NCBI GenBank assembly: GCA_918026815.1
Contig: CAKJVC010000067.1
Span: 1-64,000 of the forward strand
Direction: 5' to 3'
Length of the DNA: 64,000 nt
DNA from: Chalara sp. BL73
Lineage: Eukaryota; Ascomycota; Leotiomycetes; Helotiales
Shown here: one piece after another, positions 22,341 through 31,581 of the stretch
Layout: the number at the start of each line of letters is the position of its first letter
Position numbering within the stretch: position 1 is the first letter of the stretch
Notes under the pieces: generated by a model
What the model saw: only the letters and a program-made list of their open reading frames with translations
The model's database searches: none
Told to the model about the DNA's origin: nothing
Translations under genes and position numbers: made by a program

Positions 22341-23142
22341 ATGCTCCTCAGCCCCGCTCTTCTCGTCCTTGCTCTACTCCCTTTCTCTCTTGCCCAAGTA
22401 TCTGAGGGCTTCGAAAACGGATGGGACCAAACTGCATGGCCCACCTATGCGCTCGACTGCAACCAGGGCGGTAAAGTCAGCCTTGACAGTTCCACTGCCC
22501 ACAGTGGTAAGAACTCCATAAGGGTTGATGGTGCAGGTGGCTATTGTGGACACATTTTCGTCGGCACGACAAAAGTCCCCAGCGGAGATGTTTACGTTAG
22601 GACTTACCTGTAAGTTTTTATGGTGAAAGACTTCGAACGCTGGAGGCTGGAGTAATTTTAGTGTTGAAGGGTATTGCTAACATTTATCCTCTTCTAGAAA
22701 AGCATCCAAGGCCCTCACCGACGCCCACGTCACCTTCATCACCATGCCTGACTCCGCCCAAGGTACCAAAAAGCACCTTCGCATTGGTGGCCAGAGCAAA
22801 ATCCTGATGTATAACCGTGAATCCGACGATGCTACCCTTCCCGATCTCTCACCGCAAGGTATTGCCGCCTCCGCAGCACTTCCCACCGGCACTTGGCAAT
22901 GCTTTGAATACCACTTGGGTACCGACGGCACCATCGAGACTTGGTTGAACGGCAACTCTATTGCTGGTCTTACCGTCAAGGCGGGTGTCACCAATGTCAA
23001 TGCCGCACAGTGGCAGAGGAGTAGCATAAAGCCCAAAATCACCAGTATCTACTTCGGTTGGGAGTCGTACGGCGGGGACGCCAACACATTCTGGTATGAC
23101 GACATCGTGGTTAGCTCGAGTCGTGTTGGGTGCTCTAGTTGA
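22341..23142 (+). CDS. cip1: Cip1-like secreted polysaccharide lyase
   Basis: Close in every block to Trichoderma reesei Cip1, a secreted protein co-induced with cellulases and reported to have a glucuronan-lyase-like beta-jelly-roll fold. Exons 22341-22609 and 22698-23142; the 88-bp intron splits a Leu codon (TYL|KASKAL). Signal peptide MLLSPALLVLALLPFSLAQ, then EGFENGWDQTAWPTYALDCN, SGKNSIRVDGAGGYCGHIF, KHLRIGGQSKILMYNRESDD, FEYHLGTDGTIETWLNG and FGWESYGGDANTFWYDDI. Unlike T. reesei Cip1 there is no linker or CBM1 cellulose-binding module; the protein ends soon after the core (RVGCSS). About 237 aa, intact. Confidence 0.9.
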
Positions 23143-24200
23143 TCTCCTGCCCCTTAGGGATAGGCAATTTGTCATCGACGGGTACACAATCCACTAAATG
23201 ACAGGTTAGGCATTTAATACAAAGCCTGAGCATAGTACGGATCGATGTATTATTTAGTGGTCTCTGTCGAAACCTTCGTATTACACGCACTTGCATATCA
23301 CCATAAGTCTACCTTAGCCGTATATCAGGCTAAATAAATGGTATACCAATCCTAATTCTGAGGGCATAGCTACGAGAAGGGTATTACAATTTGTATGCGT
23401 TATATTGTAGGGGACATTAAGCCTAAAAGCAGAGTTACATCCCCCGCAGACTGCCTCTATTCTTTTCAATATATGTCTAACAGATCTCCCGGAAGCTCAT
23501 GCAACGTTATTAGATTCGGACTATTCGAAACAGGGATATGGGGCTGCCGGGATTTTGATAGGCTCGGACCGAGCTGACAAACGGTTCACTTTTGATGAGC
23601 ATATTTTCAATTACAATAATTGTAAAATTTTACAAAACAAGTAGAGCGGGAATTTTTTTAAAATAAAAATTGAAATGGAAATCTGTCACGGAGAAACGGG
23701 TGGCACGTGCTCATGAGCGTGCGGCCCACTTTTCCTAGGCTATAAGAGCCTACCTGGCTTGATCTCTAGTTCTACAAGTAAGAATACACACATGCCGAGT
23801 ACGTTGCGCTAGCTTCTCATGAACTAAAAACCGTGCGAGCTGTTCCGTCACAAAATCATTACAAACCCACCAAAATCTCATCCTGACCTTCGCCTTTTAC
23901 TACATCTTCATGTCTTGGCGCCGGGCTCGCAGGTGTGCCTGGACGCAAGCGGGTTCCGTAGGCTGTTGTATCCTCGGTCGCGGTAGCGCGATCAACTATT
24001 TACGGTTAAGCTTCGGTATGTAGAGACCAGGATTGTAGTATCCTAACTCTAACTTCAAATTTGCCTCAAATCACAACTCCGGTATATCACGTGATCACGA
24101 ATGCTCCTCCTTTTCCTGCTCTCAGGCTAGTGATATCAGTTATTTGGTGATTCCACTAATTTTCGTATTGTTGGTGTTGTTATCGGGCGACATCGGCAGC
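23143..24200. other. Gene-free stretch
   Basis: No coding region recognised. Includes AT-rich runs around 23600-23690 and a TATA-like CTATAAGAGCC near 23740 without an obvious downstream gene. Confidence 0.4.
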
Positions 24201-24214
24201 AGCTACATCAAGCT

Positions 24215-25640
24215 CAGCCGAGACTAGTACAAAGAGCTCCAGCTCCAGCATGCCAACTGCGACCGCGGATAAGTTAGCCTGTCTCATCCAGACAAAGAGG
24301 GGCACATTATTGGATACCTTCGAAAAACTCTCCAAAAACCTCGATGGAGGCGAAGGCCAATCATGAATAGATGACTTGAATCCTATGGACCACCAAAATT
24401 ACAAGGCAAAACTTAACTCCACCCAAGCGGAAGATGTCAAGAAGTTGAATTTTGTCCTATGTATCTTTCCTTGTGTTTTCCATAACAGCGATATGGAGCC
24501 CAAAGACGAATTCTACGCGCTACTTCCTTCTGGCCATCCCTCATGATCATCTGCATCTGATCGGAATTTGACGCAGAGATCCCAGCAAGGTGTTCATTCT
24601 TCAAAAGTTTATCCGAGGGAAATGACTCCTGCCTCGAACACAATCAGTATTGGGATGCCATGATCACCCCAGAACCTCCTCCTGTCAAAGGCCCTGAATT
24701 ACCTCGCAACCCGGCCGACGATTCTGGAGGCGAAGGAGTTACTATTTATGTACTTGATGATGGTTTTGACCGTGAAGTAGTTGTAAGTCTTAAACCCATG
24801 TGGAATGTGAACACAACTTACAGTGACAGGATCCCAAGGAGGGTGATAGCGGTCGTAAAGTCAATTATTTTGAACTCACAAACAGCGACTACTTCCCTCC
24901 AGTTTTTTTCAGCTAGTCGGCAAAGATTGCCCGGATGCTAAGCAATTAGACTCAGTCAATGCAGCCGCATATCACGGAACAAAGATGGCGGCGGTGGAGA
25001 TTTAGTTGGAGTCGCTCCAAAAGCGGATTTCTGCCTCATTGAAATCAAGAATCGGTTCGACCTTAAAAAACAGGGCGAATCAAAAGTTAGAAATTACGCA
25101 TTGATGCACGAAGCATTGGCTTTTATTTTCTGGGAGCTCACGCGCCATGTGTCCGATAGGGCCTAGAAAGACCCTGAATCAAAGTCAGTCATAAATATGT
25201 ACTGGGTAAGTTTCAGAAGCTCTTTATCAGTTATGTGTATTTAATCGTTGGAAAGGCGTTGCCTTACGGGAAACACACGGTCTTGCTCTTGAACAAATTA
25301 TAGAGGACTTCGTAGGCTGTTGCGATGGAAAGGTAATCCTGATAGTCACAGCAGCTGGGAATGACTCAAATGAGCCTCTCCACGAGGAAGTGCCCCAGAA
25401 ATTCGGCACTTCTACCAACATGCTCATTGTAGTCGGTGGTGTAGACAAAAAGGGAGAATTATGGCCTGGAACGCCACTAGCAGAATCTAGCAAACCAAAG
25501 TCCATAACGGTGTATGCACCTGCAGTCAAACTTCAGTGTAAAAAAGGATAGAAATGACAATCTGAAATTTAAATGGGGCAGTAAGGCGTTCATCAGTGAT
25601 GAGAGTTGTAGACTGGACGGGACTGGTATACTTGTGATAA
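24215..25640 (+). pseudogene. Decayed subtilisin-like (S8) serine peptidase
   Basis: Plus-strand remnants in several frames form a peptidase S8 protein. There is a prodomain-like part (KRGTLLDTFEKLSKNLDGGE, then DLNPMDHQNYKAKLNSTQAE and DVKKLNFVL), the catalytic Asp region (GVTIYVLDDGFD at about 24740), the catalytic His region (AAAYHGTKMA at about 24965), the oxyanion Asn region (KVILIVTAAGNDSNEP at about 25335), and the approach to the Ser site (LKFKWGS at about 25565). The GTSxAxP Ser motif itself is not found. Defects include an in-frame TGA near 24366, a frame change after HGTKMA, a TAG near 25165 and further stops after 25530. A likely intron (GTAAGT at 25206) is still visible. Non-functional; the family would be a secreted or vacuolar protease. 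Confidence 0.7.
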
Positions 25641-26159
25641 GGTTAGTGAGCTTTTATTAAAAGGAGCGTAGTGTGCTCTAATGATAATATGTCGGATTAA
25701 CATGAACGAGAGATTAATTGTTTAGTGGGTTGTACAGCTAATCTCGATGCAAAATCAAAAAAGTAAACGGATTAGCCCATTACTGATGAATCAAAAGCGT
25801 AGGGCTTAGCGAAAGCGACACTGTCAGGAAGAACGAGGGAAGACCCAAACCGAATGCTATGTGGGCATAGCAAATTAGTATGGTAGAGCTTCAATTTGCT
25901 ATTTAACAGGAAAATATTACTGGATTCGTTGGATATAGTTCTATAAAACTTAATGCTTAGCTTTGAAAACGCAAATCTCAATGTCATGTATATATCTAAG
26001 TCGCCACGCTTCGTTGCCGTATGTAACAGTACGAAAGAAAATCCAATACTAATGCAAGAAATTATTTGCCTTCACCCGAGCAATCTCGAATATGGACCAT
26101 GACCCACTCCTCTTGATGAAGTATTGTGGAAGCCTAAGAAGATAGCAATCACCTTAGGA
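25641..26159. other. Intergenic, AT-rich
   Basis: No gene seen; holds the 3' end region of the minus-strand RTA1 gene. Confidence 0.4.
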
Positions 26160-27148
26160 TTAAGCTCCACTACTCAGCCTCTCTCCTCTCTCCCCAACCA
26201 TCATTTGAACATCATCTCTTCCATTCGAAGTAAAATCCATTACACCAACATACCAAAAATTGCAAACCACTAAAACGGAAGCCATGGGTATAGCATCGAA
26301 GACGTAGATCGGCCACTCAGTGCTAAGGAGATAACCGTCATCTGCAGGAAGCCAATTAGCAATCCATGTCCATACCAAGATTATTAGCCAAGGAAGAGAG
26401 GAATAGCTTACCACCAAGAGCATACTCAATAACCCTAAACAAATTCCTAAACGTAATGATAATACTAACCCCATACAACCAGAACAAGAATCTTTCCCAA
26501 TCCACACCTCCAACAACCAACTTTCCCCCAATCTTCCTAACATGCTTATGGAAAATAACTCCAACAAGCATGAACCAGCTAAAAACAAAAGTTTGCGCTG
26601 CTAACCCAACAAGTACAATTGTATTGGCAAGGTTCAACATGGCTTTTGTTTTTGCCTCTCCCATTATCGCTGCACCAATCATCTGGACGAAGAAGCAGAC
26701 GACATCACCGGCTACGAAAATTATTGTAAGCCATTTTGGCCGAATCATGGAGCAGGACTCATAGCCTGTGGAACGGATTATTCGACCGAGAAACATATAG
26801 ACCGAGGCTGCGAAGAGGATGGGGGCGAGTAGGATGAGGATGGCTTGGATCAGGAAAGGGGTTGGGGCGTGGGGTTGTTTGCTGCTTTGGGCGCGGGCAG
26901 AGTAGCCGACTATTTCAACTGGGATTTGTTAGTTGGTGGTGATAAAAGATTAGAAGCTTTATCGGGTGTGAAGGAGATATCCACATACAGATTGCGCCGA
27001 TGCTGAAGGGAATGCAGAACCATGTTCGGGCTGTGTAGAGCCGGAAGAGATGGAGAAAGAGGAGGAAGGTGAATATGATAGCGATGATTATGCCGCCTGC
27101 GAGAGATGGTTTGTAGGAGTAGTATTCTTCTGGACCATCTCCTGCCAT
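26160..27148 (-). CDS. RTA1-family lipid-translocating membrane protein
   Basis: RTA1-like proteins are fungal seven-helix membrane proteins implicated in lipid translocation and resistance to sterol-targeting compounds. Minus-strand exons 27148-26989, 26918-26412 and 26341-26160, with two 70-bp introns (GTATGT...CCCAG, GTAAGC...CTGCAG) that keep frame: GAI|FEIVGYSARA and EYALG|DDGYLLSTEWPIYVFDA. Family signatures visible are YKPSLAGGIIIAIIFTFLL, the loop FLGRIIRS...CSMIRPKWLTIIFVAGDVVCF, then QMIGAAIM and FRVIEYALG. Seven hydrophobic segments can be counted. The gene is intact, about 282 aa, with a short hydrophilic cytosolic tail. It is the next gene downstream, on the same strand, of a UPC2-like sterol regulator. 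Confidence 0.88.
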
Positions 27149-28038
27149 TATGGAGTTAGGTTCGCGAGAATCGGCTTAAATTGAAAGGCAAAAAGTGGGG
27201 ACTCTAGGAACAGAAGTCGTGGCGATGTATGAAAGGGCTTCGATGTATAGCAAGAAGGATATTCAAAGAAAACTTCTAAGATAAGCTAGGCAAAAGATAT
27301 ATAGAGAAGCGATGAGATGAGTATACTGATACAAAAGGAAGACATGCCTTATTTAAAAGATAAAAAATCATTAAAATCCCGCAGCTTTCTCCAAAAAATG
27401 GAGTTCAGAACGTTGACTGAGTGATTACAAAACTCAAGGTAGTCGTCATGTAGCGAGGCAGAGCTCCTTGATTTGACGTCTGCAAAATGAACCCTCGTCA
27501 TGATGGTTCATGTATTTATGGCCCGCATGGTATGTAAGGCGTGTATTGCTATATTGGTTCTGTGGAATAGCTGTAATGCTACAAGGCAAGGGGCAGGAAC
27601 GAGAACGAGAACGAGATGTAAGAACTAATATGGAATGGCTATAGACGGGCTCGTTTGATCTCACTATCACGACGCTTCCAATCGAAGTATACCCATATTA
27701 TTAGTAAGGCTTGATATAAAATGTAAAATTTAATCAAATAAGCTTGTTTTGGCTGTTGCTCGACCTTACCACTGGTTCTACACGGGTTGGACATTGATCA
27801 CAGAACTAAAGCACGGCCCTCCCACGCTGTTTGTGACCTATGCGCCGCAGAAACAATATTATTAAATCCGAGTTGCTACAAATAGTTGGGAGCCTATAAT
27901 CTTCCATATCCCAAGAACCTTTGACGCCGTTTAGAAACCTCCTATGCTCTGACAAAGTGTATACATCCCTGCGTTTTCCCTTGACAAATTTCCCAGACAC
28001 AGCGCCCAAAATAATGATGCTCAAAACCATGCTAGGCT
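27149..28038. other. Upstream region of RTA1 gene
   Basis: No coding region. Contains a hexanucleotide repeat at 27597-27615 (listed separately) about 450 bp before the RTA1 start. Confidence 0.5.
27597..27615 (-). repeat. (TCGTTC)n hexanucleotide repeat upstream of RTA1 gene
   Basis: Three tandem copies, reading TCGTTC on the minus strand, which is the coding strand of the RTA1 gene. The same repeat recurs at 29251-29267 and 33429-33448. Confidence 0.7.
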
Positions 28039-29208
28039 TTACTCGTTTAATCCAACTTGCCGCCGACACCATCTTGACTTCCTCTCCCAATCTTCGCCGT
28101 ATCCGACAAGTGTAGCTGATAGTTCTTGGACAAGCCTCGATCCAGAATATTTTTTCCACCACATATCATCCGTAGTATAAAGAAGTACACCCCAATACAT
28201 AAAGATCATCATAGCGATGGGTTCGCCTTTTTGTAACTCATCTATAAAATCCGAATCAACTTTAATCATCCAAAACACTGCGCAAATTTCTCTATTAGAA
28301 ACCATTTCCAGGCCTTGTATGGCATTCTCCAAAGTTTGGCGCTTACTGCTGCCATAACTGATCTCTGTATCCACCAGTTGGCGCAAGTCTGTGGCGGGAG
28401 CCCATTCTCCAATGAATGACGGCTTTGGTTCAACAACACCAAAGAACCTATGGAGCGGACCCTGCTCAATCCAATGACGAGTAAGTCCGACGATAGATGA
28501 GACACCATTCATAAATTCAATTAGTAGTAGTACAGTTTCTGAGGTAGGCTTGACTTGCTCACTATCCCCGGTGGGCAGAAGGGGTGATACAATAGCGCAA
28601 ACCATTATCAAGACGGAGGATACGAACACAGCATCACAATTCAATGGTGAGATATTGTTGAGAGTCGTACGGAGACCTAAAACGCTCTGGTTTTGGTGTC
28701 GAAGGGCTGCATTAACCAATGGACGGATAGCCATAGGATCTTCCATTGCGCTTGCCAGATGAAGTAATGTCACGGCGTATATGGCTTCCATGAGATAATC
28801 ATGTCGAAGAGCTTCTTGCCCCACGTGCTCTCGAAAAAGTTCAGACCCTTTCCGTGTAAAGCTGTGGCACGTCTGTGTACACCAGTAATGCATGAGCGCT
28901 ACGTTCGTGATTGCAGTTGGCTCATGGAGCGATGGAGTCGAAGCAGGTACTGTGTATGGGCTGGAGGCATGGTTAACAGACACGTCGGCGGACGTGGATG
29001 CTACGGAGGAGGTCGGACCAAACGATTCGGGCGAATCGTTTTCGTTCACAGCATCGAATTTCTGAAGAGGTTGGCGAGAGAAAATGCACTTGTCGCCTCG
29101 GCTGGCGCAATTAGTGCATCGCGGTGCCTTCTCGTCGCATTTTACACGTCGGTTTCGACATTGGTCACATCCGAATCGCGATTTGTGATGCGGACGCTTT
29201 TTAGGCAT
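28039..29208 (-). CDS. Zn2Cys6 transcription factor, UPC2-like
   Basis: Single-exon gene, 389 aa. The N-terminal binuclear zinc cluster is complete (Cys14, 17, 24, 31, 34, 41 in CDQCRNRRVKCDEKAPRCTN and onward), preceded by the basic HHKSRFG that typifies sterol uptake control protein (UPC2)-like regulators. A Ser/Pro-rich linker (residues about 48-95) leads to the fungal-specific C-terminal domain (MHYWCTQTCHSFTRKGSE; LLHLASAMEDP). In yeast Upc2 that domain senses ergosterol. Length is normal for the small UPC2-like group of filamentous fungi. Same strand as the RTA1 gene about 0.9 kb away, an attractive target. No defects seen. Confidence 0.88.
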   Translation of the reverse strand: MPKKRPHHKSRFGCDQCRNRRVKCDEKAPRCTNCASRGDKCIFSRQPLQKFDAVNENDSPESFGPTSSVASTSADVSVNHASSPYTVPASTPSLHEPTAITNVALMHYWCTQTCHSFTRKGSELFREHVGQEALRHDYLMEAIYAVTLLHLASAMEDPMAIRPLVNAALRHQNQSVLGLRTTLNNISPLNCDAVFVSSVLIMVCAIVSPLLPTGDSEQVKPTSETVLLLIEFMNGVSSIVGLTRHWIEQGPLHRFFGVVEPKPSFIGEWAPATDLRQLVDTEISYGSSKRQTLENAIQGLEMVSNREICAVFWMIKVDSDFIDELQKGEPIAMMIFMYWGVLLYTTDDMWWKKYSGSRLVQELSATLVGYGEDWERKSRWCRRQVGLNE

Positions 29209-29250
29209 GGCCTAGGATGAGCTGGTCCGTCTTGCAAGAAAAAGACAGTA

Positions 29251-29267
29251 AACGAGAACGAGAACGA
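29251..29267 (-). repeat. (TCGTTC)n repeat just upstream of UPC2-like gene
   Basis: Nearly three tandem units, TCGTTC on the coding strand of the factor, 43-59 bp before its start codon. Confidence 0.7.
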
Positions 29268-30489
29268 TTAGAGTGGATTGTTGCATGGGATTTGCGATGA
29301 ATGAATACCTCCTTTACATTCCTTCTTATTTTCATGCCTAGAAATTCAGACATGCTCAGCCTCGAGGTGGTGATGTGTCGCCAAGATCATGGTAAGCAAA
29401 CATATCTTGGTGTTGGGGGCTTTTTTTGAGCATGGCTATGGCTGGAAAAGGGGATGCTCTTGGCTGCAACGCAACGCAATCACGTGTAGAGTGATAGGAT
29501 TATAAATTCAGGGAAGGATGGAGAATCTACCCATGACATACGTTGTTGGTACGAGATAATTATTTTCCCAAGCATTATATTATGTAATGAGTTTCCTTAA
29601 CAAACAGGCCGAAAGAAGAAGTCGTAGGAAGATGCAATAATTTTGAAAATATAAGATGTTTCAGCCCAATATTCTGCAATAGTCGTTTACGATGAGGACG
29701 GGATTTTGGCAGGGTTGTTATAGTAGGGGGAGCAATTAGTGCAAGTTGAGCCTGTTCTTTTCTTACGAGGTAGTTCGAACGATGCCTAGACTAACCCTGG
29801 ACTGAAGGAATATTCAGTCAGCAGCCAAAATCTTACATGGTGGAGTGGCATGCCAATCCTAGGAGCCAGGATAAGATTATGAAGGCATTCGGTTGTCAAC
29901 ATTTGCGAGCGTGATACTGATAGAAGAAGTTAGGTTGATAAATCGAGTGCAACTTTGGAAGGAACACAGCAGCTGGCTAGTAAACCAGTAGTTTCTCGTT
30001 ATGGGATGGGTTCAGCACTATACCGTTCCTTCCGATAGAAATTAGGAACGGAAATAAGAGGTACATTTCATAAATGAGCTAAAGATTCAGAAACCGTCGC
30101 CTTATTCGCCGGCAGGTTGTACAAAGACCTCCGTCGAAGTAGATCCTGATAAATTCGGACATGAACGGCTGAGCAAAGACTTCCGGCAAGGTTCGCTGAC
30201 AATTGCGATGAACGACGCCAACTTCTTAAGGTTTGCTCGGTTCGTAGCTTGCACCCTTCTTATGACCTGGTGAACGATACGATTTTACGGTGCAGTTGAC
30301 GTGGCAAGCGGCGTGTGCTTATGATCTAGAACACAGGTTCGAGGTCTATCCATAGGTAAGAACCAGACATCAACCCTCACAGTGGGATTGCTATATAAGG
30401 TACCTGTCTCTCGCAGAGAGATCGGCATCAACTCGAATCGAACTCCTCCTACCTCCATTCTTTAATAAGCCTTTGACAGAACCTCCAAA
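29268..30489. other. Divergent intergenic region
   Basis: Upstream regions of the UPC2-like gene and the kelch gene. No coding region. A TATA box (TATATAA, 30392-30398) lies about 92 bp before the kelch start and a CT-rich leader follows. Confidence 0.5.
30392..30398 (+). promoter_or_regulatory. TATA element of kelch gene
   Basis: TATATAA within CTATATAAGG, spaced normally from the ATG at 30490. Confidence 0.5.
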
Positions 30490-31581
30490 ATGCTTTTCCC
30501 TAAAATTCTTGTATCTTTGAATCTTTTATGTGTATGGGGTATTGCGAATGCTTCGCCACACAATATCAAGAGAACTGGTCACTGGGTCAATCTAGCCAAA
30601 CTTCCCCATCATCGTCAGGAGCATGGTACCGTTGCAATCGACGACAAAACGATCACTCTCGTCGGTGGTGTCTTCCGCCTTGGTGACGGAGATGTACAAG
30701 AAGGACTCCTAACAACTGATGTGGTGGAGGTGTACGACATTCCCTCTAATACTTGGAAAACCAAGGCTCCGACGCCATACAAAGTCAACCACCCCAATGT
30801 TGCCACTGTAAACGGGAAAATTTACCTTCTTGGAGGACTTATCGATGCACAGGATCCTCCCTCGCCCTATCCAGACTGGATTCCTTCCGGAGAGTGCCAC
30901 GCTTATGATCCCGCAACAGATGTATGGAGCCCGTTGGAACCTATGGAGAAGGGCACAGAGAGGGGTAGTGCTATAATGGGTGTGCATGGAGAGATGATTT
31001 ATGTCGCTGGCGGAATGACTTTCCTTATCCCCGATGATCAGGACTCTCTTACCACCGTCACTGCATTTAATACGACCTCTGCAAAATGGCAAAAGCTACC
31101 GGGTATTGCATCAAATTTACCGGAAGGTCGTCAGCACGGTGTTGGCGCTGTCGTTGGGAATACCTTCTACGTCGTTGGTGGCCGATATATGAAGAAACAG
31201 AATGTTCGCGGTACAGTCTTCATGCTTGATCTAAATAATCAACAAGCTGGATGGAAAACAAGCCAAGGGAAAATGCCGGTACCTCGAGGTGGCCTGTCTG
31301 GAGCTGTGCTTGGAAAGAAGTTCTACACTTTTGGTGGCGAGTCCAATCCTAACGCTACAGACGGGATCTTCAAGGAGACTGAAGTATTCGATATGACGAC
31401 TGAAAAATGGTCCCAGAAAAATTCCATGGCGGTCCCTCGTCACGGTTCGAGCGCTGTTGCCGTGGGAAATAAAATTTATCTTCCTGGTGGTGGCCTTCAG
31501 GAGGATGGATTACCGGTTGTGATCGACGGTAAGGAACATCTTCTTCGAACTACAGATCATTTTGATGCATATATTGTCTAA
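30490..31581 (+). CDS. Secreted kelch-repeat (galactose-oxidase-like propeller) protein
   Basis: Single exon, 363 aa, intact. Signal peptide MLFPKILVSLNLLCVWGIANA. The rest is a beta-propeller of about six kelch motifs, each with the GG pair followed by a spaced Tyr and Trp: TLVGGVF...VEVYDIPSNTWKTKAP; IYLLGGLI...CHAYDPATDVWSPLEPM; IYVAGGMT...VTAFNTTSAKWQKLPG; FYVVGGRY...VFMLDLNNQQAGWK; FYTFGGES...TEVFDMTTEKWSQ; IYLPGGG. The Tyr-Cys redox cofactor and copper ligands of true galactose oxidase are not recognisable, so it is probably a non-oxidase propeller involved in carbohydrate or surface interactions. Function unproven. Confidence 0.88.
   Translation: MLFPKILVSLNLLCVWGIANASPHNIKRTGHWVNLAKLPHHRQEHGTVAIDDKTITLVGGVFRLGDGDVQEGLLTTDVVEVYDIPSNTWKTKAPTPYKVNHPNVATVNGKIYLLGGLIDAQDPPSPYPDWIPSGECHAYDPATDVWSPLEPMEKGTERGSAIMGVHGEMIYVAGGMTFLIPDDQDSLTTVTAFNTTSAKWQKLPGIASNLPEGRQHGVGAVVGNTFYVVGGRYMKKQNVRGTVFMLDLNNQQAGWKTSQGKMPVPRGGLSGAVLGKKFYTFGGESNPNATDGIFKETEVFDMTTEKWSQKNSMAVPRHGSSAVAVGNKIYLPGGGLQEDGLPVVIDGKEHLLRTTDHFDAYIV

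Noticed and set aside
30270..30350. tRNA-like GGTTCGAGGTC segment
   Set aside because: The bases on either side of the loop do not pair as a T stem and no D or acceptor stem fits.
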